From NCBI GenBank assembly GCA_028095005.1, contig CM051459.1:487190-551189 (forward strand): a stretch of 64,000 nt of DNA, read 5' to 3'. Within the stretch, counting starts at the first letter, position 1; every line of letters starts with the position of its first letter. Both the position numbers and the translations under genes were made by a program. Source of the DNA: Rhynchospora pubera. Its lineage: Eukaryota; Streptophyta; Magnoliopsida; Poales; Cyperaceae. A model generated the notes under the pieces. The model searched no databases. It worked only from the letters and a program-made list of their open reading frames with translations, and had not been told where the DNA came from. Shown piece after piece: positions 55,232 through 64,000 of this stretch.

Positions 55232-55429
55232 ATCCAGAGAGAGAATAAGCTCTCTGGATTGAAGATCATCTGAAGCCACCTCAGAGAGAGAATAAGCTCT
55301 CTGAGGCATACCATTTGAAGACATCTCAGAGAGAGAATAAGCTCTCTGAGATATGCCTTGTGAAGACCATCCAGGGAGAGAATAAGCTCCCTGGAATGAA
55401 GCCCTTTTGAGTGAGAATAAGCACTCAAA
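55232..55429 (+). repeat. Five tandem hairpins with constant loop AGAATAAG
   Basis: Stems: ATCCAGAGAG/CTCTCTGGAT (55232-55259), CCTCAGAGAG/CTCTCTGAGG (55279-55306), ATCTCAGAGAG/CTCTCTGAGAT (55323-55352), TCCAGGGAG/CTCCCTGGA (55370-55395) and TTTGAGTG/CACTCAAA (55406-55429). The loop is identical in all five. Every stem difference is compensated on the other arm. Spacers share TGAAGA/TGAAGC. Spacing is 36-47 bp. Confidence 0.93.
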
Positions 55430-57853
55430 TGGTGTTCTTTCATCAACCCTGTCAGCCCCATTGCCCCACCATTATAACACATTGCTGAACCTCTCCTTTG
55501 CCTTGCTAAAACCTGCCCATACAGATGACATGCTGTTGGATTTGTGTCAACTCCTAACCACTCAAAAACAAACCCTCACCATGTCTAAATGTTGCCTAAA
55601 CTCAGCCCAAATAACAGTCATCAAGCCATCTCAATCACCCTCCCTATCTCACATCCCTACAACTGCCATTAACCCCAGCCATACCCCTCTCTTGTCTTGC
55701 CAAAACCAAGCCAAACCAAACCGTTATGCTGCCCAATTTCTGCCAACTCCCTGATCCCTCAATAAACAACCTCAACCATACCCATATGTTGCCTAAAACC
55801 AGTCCTTACAATTGCCATTAAATCTCAGCCACACCCCTCTTTTGTTTTGCCAAGACCAAAACTCATAAGCCATTATGCCGCCCAATTTTTGCCATGCCTC
55901 AATCCCTTGATAAAACAAACCCGATGACACCCATGCCTATCTTGTAATATGTACTCATTGATCATGGCAACTGATTGTTATGCGATTATGGTTCAGGCCA
56001 TACCTTGGTGAAACCCCATGTCAGAATCTGCTAACCTTTAAATCGAGGGTTCATGAGCTTTCCAATACGCTCCTTCATGCTTGCAACCTAGTCATCAAGC
56101 CCTCCTAACCATCAGATGGCTGTGTTCATCATCTCATCATCATGGGCAGATTTGAACGATGGTACAATTCCAAGATGTCAACCCATGGTGTCTCAATTAA
56201 CAATCTACCTGACCTCCTGGACGACTCATCATGCTCATAGGTTCATCCCCATACCCCTATGGTTGTCAGATAGCCATAGTCATCAACTTGCCGCCGTGCC
56301 AGATTTCTCTCGAGGTCAAACTCACTGCCACCGACCTCAATTGGCCCAATTGAAGAGGCACTGCATCTCAGGATCCATTTATGATATTACAAAGCCCATC
56401 CTCTTCCCGCATTTACTGCTAGAAAGCCTCACCTTCACGAAAGTCATTCGAAACCCTAACTATGGCGGGAGAAGCCAATTACGGCGGAGGAGAGGCCTCT
56501 ATGTACGGCAGATAGGTCTCTCGATACCCAAGAATCACCATGAAATCAAGGAGGACGACATCAACTTCCTGCGGGGACCTAGTCACTTTAATTGAATTAG
56601 CCATGGTGGCATGGGCTTCAACAGATCGAAGAGGAAGAAGGAAGTGAGGAGAGACCCCCCTGTCATATCTGGAATTTGTATAAACTCGGCGTATGGACCA
56701 GCAACTGACTGACAGCAGGCCCTACAAGTTAAAGAAAGCGCTGGCTCGTAAAGACCCGACCCATACGACTAATAGGTTATTCTTAACAGAGTCAGTCCCA
56801 TTCTTACCGATCTTCTGTGGCACCCATGCGCAGCGAGTCACTGACAAGAAGCATGATCCAACCATTTGTTGACACCTGTCCCCTCTGTTAAATGACACCA
56901 AAATAGCGCTTATTCTCTTCGCGTATTGAATTGGCCCAGTAAGATTATGCCACGTGTACCCCCTGATGACATGGACCAATCATATTGCTGGAAACCTTTG
57001 AAAATCCATAGAAAATCAACCGTGACTCAGAAAAATACAAATCCAATTTCTATGGAATCAGAAAATTATGAGGAATTTAACCATACCATAACCTGATCTA
57101 AATCACGCCGAAACCAGTTCAGAACAATTATAAAGGAAAATCCAAAATCTAACCAATCAGGGATTGCCACGTCATTTCCAGGATTATTCTGAAATCCAGA
57201 AAACTTCCAAAACCTACCGAAAATCCTAGAAAACCCAGAAAAAACATGAGGAAAATCCCAAGAAACTCAAAAAATTACAAGGAATCTAATTCTGCTGAAA
57301 TCATGACCAGAATCAGGATCAAACCATGTTTAACCTTTTAGGCGGTCAACCACAACTTGCCATCTCAGCAGAAACCTTGGAAAAAACCATTAAAAATCAC
57401 AGGAAACTCAGAAAACTACATGGAAAATTCCTGTGAACCCAGAAAAATGTGAGGAACCCAACGGTATCAAGGATTTTTGCCGAAACCCGACGGATGACAT
57501 ACTTGGTACCACAGCTATACCGAAACCACTGCCAAAACCAGGAAACCACGTACCCTAAACCTTTCAGAGCAAACCGATAAAAGGATGGACAATACTCTAA
57601 TGCCAAGCCAAGACTCAAAATTCAGTTAAGGCCCATAAACCAATCCTAAAAATGGTGCAAAGAAACAAAACCCGGAACTGTCTGAGCAGGACCGAATCGG
57701 GTAAAACTCTGAAACTCCACGACAAACTCCGATGACTCTCAAAACCCCAAAAGGATTAAGTTCAATGTTGAGAACCTGATTAGGGACTCAAAATCCCTTT
57801 TCAAAAGATAGGAATAACCCAATTCCAACAGAAACCAACCTATTCCCCGGTAG

Positions 57854-58145
57854 ACCCAGAGCCTGACGTGGCCGGAACCTATCAGCCGAGGAACAGACCA
57901 ACTCAACAAGGTGCACCAATCAACCAAAACCTCAACACTGGAATACCCAGAACAATAATGAATAGTCTTGTACCACGAGTAACCCAGATCCTGACAAGAC
58001 TGGCACCCTATTACCCGAGGAACAGATCAGCCAAGGCTCCCCAAAACAAAGGGATAAACCCAAAACCAACAATAAGACAGCACTGAACCCCGGAGAAACC
58101 AAGTCCTGACAAGATTGGAACCAAACAACCGAGGAACAGTCCTAC
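57854..58145 (+). repeat. Three degenerate ~120-bp repeats
   Basis: Units starting near 57854, 57982 and 58097 share CCTGAC(A/G), GG(A/C)ACC and CCGAGGAACAG in the same order. They are probably an old local tandem duplication inside insertion B. Confidence 0.65.
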
Positions 58146-58675
58146 CCAACCTAGCGGAAACCTAAACAAACAATCTCTGGTCGTAAACGAAATAGGTCGA
58201 ATTGAGACTACACACACATACTGATCGTATTTCGCCAATGCGGTCAAGTGACCTCAATCTGAGAGCAACCAACAAGAAAGCTAAGGCCAATATTTCATTT
58301 GGGAAGATGAAATTAAGAATGATGCGAAGTTAAAGTTCTGAGCATCTAAGCCAAAACCTTTCGACCCCGGTTACCCGAATTGTCAGTGGATTCGATTTGG
58401 ATAACCACCCGACTAAAAAGAGCATTAAACCGGCCGTCTGGGATGACCTGAGGAACCATGTCAGATACCATAAACCCTGGCTATTTAAGCAGCAAGACTC
58501 GGATAGTTTTGCGATAGGGATAAGATCCATCCAACAACCCCTGATATTCAAAAACTTTAATTGAATAGACCCGCAACAGGGATATCCCAAGGGAATAACT
58601 CAGGAGTTCTTCTTAAAAACTCCAACACACCAATTTTTGTCTTTCAGCACCATAATCTGATGGACCACATTTCAA

Positions 58676-58930
58676 GACTCTGGCGCTCAACCAAACATAT
58701 CAACCAATCTTGGGTAGCTACATGAGTCCCCTCTTCAGAGACAAGCCTCAAACTGACCTCATGAGATAATCCGGATATGTCATAACCCATGAACCAATCT
58801 CAGGAGACAATTTGAACAAGTCACTGGCCCCCTCCCGATTCTGGCGTCCGGCCAAACATATAATCCAGTTCCGGATGACTACTTGAATCCCCCTTCTAAA
58901 TATGAACTTCATATCGCCCTCATGAAAGCA
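58676..58930 (+). repeat. Pair of ~163-bp repeats
   Basis: 58676 and 58839 begin similar blocks (TCTGGCG, CCAAACATAT, CTAC/TGA(A/G)TC, CTTCA/CTTCT) in the same order, indicating an old duplication. Confidence 0.6.
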
Positions 58931-59182
58931 GCTTGGGAAATCTGCGACCACCAAGTTGTCGGTAGGAGACGATTTGAACAGTCAACACCCAAATCATAAT
59001 GCTCTTAAGGCTGGTCAGATCAACGAAGAATTTGATCTGGGGAGCCGCCCCTCGCGCATAATCAGGATTCAGTATAGAACAAGCCAAGGCACGTGCTGAA
59101 TCCTCAGAACATCAATACGCCAAGGCCCGATGTTTCCAACCAACTTGACATCCTATCCAGAAACCAGGAACCAAGTTACCGA

Positions 59183-59389
59183 CATCTGACTGGCAATCAG
59201 ATGGACATTTCCAATGATTCGATTGATCACCGAGTCATCTACCCTCTAACTAGACCCACTTGGCTGGCAACCAGGTGCATACTGCATTTTTCTCCACCCC
59301 AACTCCAAGCATCACGCTCGTATCTCTGACGGGCGGCTAACTCTGCATCATACTGGCATCCACCCCAAATTTTCGGATGGCAACCGAAG
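59183..59389 (+). repeat. Three hairpins with constant loop (C/A)TGGCAA
   Basis: Stems CATCTGA/TCAGATG (59183-59203), CACTTGG/CCAGGTG (59257-59277, one G-T pair) and TTCGG/CCGAA with a flanking T-G pair (59371-59389) surround a 7-base loop. Only the loop is shared between units. Confidence 0.72.
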
Positions 59390-60317
59390 TGCTTACCGAC
59401 GACGTCGAGGCACATCAACTCTCAGTGGGAGCCAGACCATGATATCTTGATCAGGTGATTAAGATGTCTGCCGCATACTCTATGCCAACGGATGAGTATA
59501 ACTTCGATGTGCGAGACTACCAGAGTGGTTCTGTCTCAAGCGTCACCCGCGCACCTCAATAACGCCCTCTACAGTCAGGCGTTAGACTGTTATCAGGAAC
59601 AATAATCAGGGACATGATGATAACAGATAGAATGGCCGATATTACCGTCGTCGACTGGTATCGAGTCATTCACCCGTTCTCAGGAAAACGACCAACCCAA
59701 AAATTCCCAAAAACGAGCCTTAAAACCAACCACATTGAACTTTCCTCCCTCAAGCTCAGGCCTGAATATGGTCTTTGCGAATCTCTCCAAGTCATCAGAA
59801 TCCAAACAGGAGCCTAACTCAGGTTCCTTGTATCCTCAAATCCTAGATTCCTCATAGTTTCCTCATATTACCAACTAAAGTGGCAAGAATTCAAATTCCT
59901 CATGTCAGAACTCGACATCGAGATAACTTCCAGCAATCAAGGATCCGAGCCAAAAACACCAGGCCAACATCAATCGAAGGGCATCAAGCCGAAACCTCTA
60001 CAAAAGGCAACAACCCAACATCTACCAAGGCAACTTCAAAACCAAGGGCACGGAACCAACTGTCCTGCGATCAAATCCATTGATATGTCAGAAAACAACA
60101 AAAAAGAGGAATAATCCTAAAACCAAAAAAAAAAAAAGAAGAATAACCCCCAAAAACAACAAAAAACTAAAAAACCTCAAAACACCAAAAATAGAATAAG
60201 TCTTTTAGCCCCCCGTAAACGCTAATTGTGTTAGACAATTCCCTAGTTGTTTAAAGACATAGAATCCACCGATATCCCTTTGAGTTTCCAGATCTAGAGG
60301 TTCTCTCGACCATGTCA

Positions 60318-60432
60318 GAGGTAATTAACAGTAGGGGCTTGCGCCTACTGGAATAACTGACGAACCCCCCCAAATAATAAACTCTCGTGGGAAGCATTAA
60401 GGCCGTACAGTTGTCTCCCCCGTAAAGGAGAC
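60318..60432 (+). other. Structured 3' end of insertion B
   Basis: 60318-60353 is the 36-base block identical to insertion A with the CAGTAGG/CCTACTG hairpin (60329-60350). 60413-60432 is a second hairpin, GTCTCC/GGAGAC around CCCGTAAA, whose counterpart in A has different but paired stems. Confidence 0.75.
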
Positions 60433-60560
60433 GGTCGTATCGTGACCTTAAGGCCCGCGAGAGGTATCTGATCCGTATGCTTTTTTCGCCCTCAGTCCGC
60501 CATAAACGGGCACCGTCACCCATCAACCCGGGAGGGCGCCGAAAGGTGCGAGACAGTGAC

Positions 60561-63500
60561 ATACACATGAAGATGCAGCCACATACTCCGCTTCACAAGT
60601 TGATAGAGTCACAATTGGTTGCTTCTTTGACACCCATGTAAATGCCGTGTCTCCCATGTAAAACACAAAACCAGCGGTGCTCTTTCTATCATCAATGTCT
60701 CCACACCAATCGCTGTCCGTATATCCAAGAAGATCAAACTCGTCAGTATGAGAATAGAATAAGCCATGAGATAAAGTACCTTTCACATAGCGAAGAATTC
60801 GCTTTATGGCTTTCCAATGTGACATCTTTGGCTCTTCCATGTGATAGCGCAAGCATCCAACCAAACTTCTGTATTGAGTTTCATCTACGGCCTTGCCTTC
60901 ATCATAACGGGACAGTTTTGTGCCACTCTCAACTGGAGTGCACACCGGGTTGCAATCATTCATTTTGAACCTCTTTAGCACATCTTTTGCATATGCCTCT
61001 TGCGAGACAAAAATTCCAGATTTGTCTTGCTTTACTTCCAACCCCAAAAAGTATGACATTAGTCCCAAATCTGTCATCTCAAATTCTTTTGACATTTCCA
61101 TCTTGAACTTCTCAATCATATCATCATTATTTCCCATGAATATCATGTCATCAACATATAAAGCAACGAATATAATGTCATCATGACATACCTTCACATA
61201 CAAAGCATGTTCATACGGGCATTGCACAAACCCGTGCTTCTTGAAGTATGTATCAATGCGGGTATTCCAAGCTCGTGGAGCTTGCTTCAACCCGTACAAC
61301 GCCTTCTTCAATTTTAGCACATTTTCTTCTTGTCCTTCCTTAATGTAACCTGGTGGTTGCTCGATGTAAACTTCTTCTTCAAGTACACCATTGAGGAATG
61401 CTGATTTCACATCCATTTGATAAATATTCCACTTGTTTTGAGCAGCCAATGAAATCAACAAGCGAATAGTCTCCATTCTTGCAACAGGAGCAAATACTTC
61501 TTCATAATCAATCCCCGCTTTTTGCTTGTATCCCTTGGCTACTAACCTTGCCTTGTATCTTTCAACCTCACCTTGAGCATTCAATTTCTTCTTGTAGACC
61601 CACTTCACACCAATCGGCTTATGATCCTTAGGCAACGTCGCAAGTTCCCAAGTATCATTCTTCACAATAGCATTCATCTCTTCATTCATAGCTTGCTGCC
61701 ATTTCTTCTCTTGAACAGCTTCTTCAAATGTGATGTTCTCGGCATCCGCCAAAAGACACACCAAATGCAACTCGCTAGTTGCTTCATATAAGTCTTGCAA
61801 GGTTCTGGTTCGAGGTGTTCTTGCCTCATCATCACTTGAGCTTGAACTCGAACTTGGATCAGCTTGCATTGTTGTGTTTGTCGAAGTAGAGCTCGCAATG
61901 ATCTGCACCTCTTTCTCAACATCATGCGACTTTTCCTCCATAGAATTCCAGCACCACACGGCTTCTTCATTAACCTGCACATCACGACTAATATGTACCT
62001 TATTAGTTGCTGGATCAACTAGTTTGTATGCCTTCGACCTTTCATCATAGCCGATAAAAATCAGCTTCTTGCTCTTGTCATCGAGCTTTGTCCTTCGCTG
62101 ATCCGGAATGTGCGCATAAGCCACACTTCCGAACACTTTCAAATGAGATACTGCTGGTTTCACACCGCACCATGCTTCTTGTGGAGTCATGTTCTCCAAG
62201 CTTGCTGTTGGACATCGGTTTTGCAAGTAAACCGCACATTGCACTGCTTCAGCCCAATATTCTTTTGGCATATTCTTACTTTTCAGCATGCTACGAACCA
62301 TGTCGAGTATGGTCCGATTCTTTCTTTCAGCCACGCCATTTTGTTGAGGTGAATATGGCGCTATTAGGAACCTTCGAATGCCATGTTCCTCGCAGAAATA
62401 CTCAAACTCTTTTGAGATATACTCACCACCTCGATCTGACCTCACCGCCTTTATGTAATTGCCATTTAATTTTTCAACCAGCACCTTAAACTTCTTAAAA
62501 ACAGCAAATGCCTCTGACTTTTCTTTCAAAAAATACACCCAAGTTCTTCTTGAGAAATCATCAACAAAAGTAATGAAGTAACGGTGCTTACCCAAAGAGT
62601 TTGGTGTGATTGGACCACAAATGTCCGTATGTATCAACTCCAGCGGCTTCTTCGCTCGATAGCTTGCTTCTTTTGGAAATGAACTCCTTGGATGCTTTCC
62701 AAGCACACACCCTTCACAAAACTTGTCACAATTCTCAATATGTGGCAGTCCCTTCACCATACTTTTCTTTGACAATTCTTTTAAACCACCAAAATTTAGA
62801 TGACCAAACCGCAAATGCCATAACCATGCTTTATCAACCACACATGCTTTCAAACATTTAGCTTGCACATTCATCAAATTCAGCTTAAACATGCGGTTTT
62901 TGGTCATTTCAACTTGAGCTATCAACCTATCATTTTTATCTCTCAAATACAAGGTTCTGTCCTTCATAACCACAGTATAACCAAGCTCCAACAATTGTCC
63001 CAAACTCAAAATATTACTCTTCATATCAGGCACATAATAAACATTTGTGATAAAAGTCTCACTTCCATTTTTCAGCTGAATGAGAACTTTACCTTGTTCT
63101 TCAACTTTTACTTTTGATGCATCACCAAATGAAACATGGCCATCAACAACTTCTTGTATCTCAGTGAACATGTGCTTATAGCCACACATATGATTGCTCG
63201 CACCGGTATCCAAATACCACACTGTTTCTTGATTAGGAGCTACTTCTTTACTAGCAAGCAACACCACACCATCTCCAACCTTCTCAACTCTTTTCTCATT
63301 CTCTTCTTTTTTATCATGACATTCATATGCATAATGACCATATCTTTTGCAACTGTAACATTGAATATGAGACTTATTACCTCCTCTTCCTCGGCCTCTA
63401 CCATTGCCAAATGAGCCTTGCTGCTTCTTCTCGTCTCGGTTGTCTTGTTGTCCGCGACCTCGACCACCTCGGCCACGGCCACGACCTCGACTTCGACCTC

Positions 63501-64000
63501 GACCACGACCTCGATCGTTGCTGGTCGGTCTTTCTTCTTTCAATGTCACCTTCGCTTGAAGTGCTTCCTCGAGCACCTCTTGCTTTTTCTTCTTCTTTCT
63601 TTGCTCATGTGCTTCCAACGAGCCCGAAAGCTCATCAATAGTCATCTCATTCAAGTCTTTTGATTCTTCTATTGCACACACAACATTTTCAAACTCGTTC
63701 GTCAATGAATGAAGTATTTTCTCCACAACTCGAACATCAGCAAGTGGCTCACCATTTCTCTTGAGTTGGTTCACCACGGTTTGTACTCTTGTGATGTATT
63801 CTGACACACCTTCCGTCTCCTTCATTTTCAAGGCCTCAAACTCGCCTCGAAGTGTTTGCAACCGCACTTGCTTCACTCGATCAGCGCCTTTGTATGCTTT
63901 CTCGAGAGTGTTCCAAGCCTCATGTGAAGATGTCGCACCGGCTATCTTCTCAAAACCCGACTCATCAACCGCTTGATAAATGATGTAGAGAGCGGTCTTG
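60561..64000 (-). pseudogene. gag-pol: Copia-2 gag-pol polyprotein, partial, RNase H interrupted
   Basis: The frame is open from the window edge (63999) to the insertion. Order on the minus strand: UBN2 Gag; an Arg/Gly-rich tract with GRGR repeats; zinc knuckle CYSCKRYGHYAYEC (about 63320-63362); protease WYLDTGASNHM; GAG-pre-integrase HHCC; integrase core (TDICGP, SDRGGEY, NGVAERKN); RT with YVDDMIF intact; then RNase H, cut after SSCVC at 60561. Near 60840, LVGCLRY joins directly to HMEEP: about 20 residues (the TRPDI region usual in Copia) are missing in frame. Otherwise there is no stop in more than 1100 codons, so decay is recent. The start of gag lies beyond the window. Confidence 0.92.

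Larger units (their letters stand above)
52683..60555 (+). mobile_element. Long solo-LTR-like non-coding insertion B (7.9 kb)
   Basis: Begins TGTTTGACCC and ends GCGAGACA, with perfect TSD GTGAC (52678-52682 and 60556-60560), and splits the Copia-2 RNase H. It has no retroelement frame and no internal direct LTR pair by eye. The first 20 bases and the structured last 240 bases match insertion A, and intervening wording is similar in places (about 57360-57420 against 44160-44210). It is thus either a solo LTR of unusual length or a LARD-like unit. It contains a TATA box and several internal repeat arrays. Frames such as 55407-55754 and 56116-56595 have no recognisable domain. Confidence 0.82.
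52072..64000 (-). mobile_element. Copia-2: Tork/Tnt1-like Copia element, partial, interrupted
   Basis: Minus strand. The 3' LTR (52072-52371), purine tract, end of RNase H, a 7.9-kb insertion, and then gag-pol running off the right edge are visible. The 5' LTR is outside the window, so the TSD and LTR divergence cannot be assessed. UBN2-type Gag and domain order place it in Ty1/Copia; the Tork-like label is by resemblance. Apart from the insertion, one frameshift and one in-frame deletion, the coding sequence is open. Confidence 0.9.

Noticed and set aside
55216..55482. Minus-strand frame with repeated LRELILSL units
   Set aside because: The protein repeat is a by-product of the tandem hairpins; the compensated stem changes show constraint on nucleotides, not on the peptide.
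56116..56595. 159-codon frame in insertion B
   Set aside because: No domain or codon bias seen, and nearby frames on the other strand are of similar length.

Overview
This window is repeat-dense nuclear DNA of a flowering plant. It has no recognisable host gene, tRNA, rRNA, operon or CRISPR array. Almost every base can be assigned to LTR retrotransposons nested in one another. The evidence is paired LTRs, 5-bp target-site duplications (TSDs), tRNA-type primer sites, purine tracts and gag/pol reading frames. The Athila-like, Tat/Ogre-like, Copia, Tekay/Del-like and Micron-like families are all plant lineages. The species cannot be told from the sequence.

Layout. (1) 1-1530 is part of a long non-coding LTR-like repeat in reverse orientation. 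(2) 2105-9611 is a decayed Copia element (508-bp LTRs, TSD TGTAG). (3) 9888-47579 is a large reverse-strand Tat/Ogre-like element with two gag modules, protease, RT, two RNase H domains and integrase. (4) Its left LTR is split by a Tat-like non-autonomous element, 11586-29032 (575-bp LTRs, TSD CATAT), which has a truncated gag on the minus strand and a spliced antisense gene on the plus strand. (5) That element is split by an Athila-like element, 16863-25567 (1867-bp LTRs, no difference seen), which codes only gag and protease. (6) The right LTR of element 3 is split by a 3971-bp solo-LTR-like insertion (41421-45391) and a foldback MITE sitting in a TA microsatellite (46311-46730). (7) 47580-52071 holds a hairpin array, a 1157-bp solo LTR (TSD AAGAA), remains of a Tekay/Del-like element and a second MITE. 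(8) 52072-64000 is a reverse-strand Copia element running off the window. Its RNase H region is split by a 7873-bp non-coding TG...CA insertion (52683-60555, TSD GTGAC).

The most unusual signal is not a gene. Several unrelated stretches carry dispersed or tandem small palindromes whose centre or loop is constant while the flanking arms change but stay self-complementary. Examples are the loop AGAATAAG at 55232-55429, loop YCAAAATA at 44734-44906, loop GCTATGC(A) at 47697-49545 and loop (C/A)TGGCAA at 59183-59389. Two coding elements carry many copies of a dyad with the core CGG(A/T)CCG. In the Athila-like element its arms read GTTCGG/CCGAAC, and in Copia-1 they read GGNACGG/CCGTYCC. The dyads lie in LTRs, leaders and coding linkers and are translated in all three frames, so the conserved object is DNA or RNA rather than protein. 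Compensatory arm changes suggest structural selection or a palindrome-copying process.

How the parts work together: each autonomous-type element once supplied Gag (particle), protease, integrase and RT/RNase H. The Tat-like and Athila-like copies lack RT and integrase and would depend on relatives. The Copia-1 and Tat/Ogre-like pol genes are broken by nonsense codons or lost active-site residues. All boundaries were read by eye; no alignment or database search was run.
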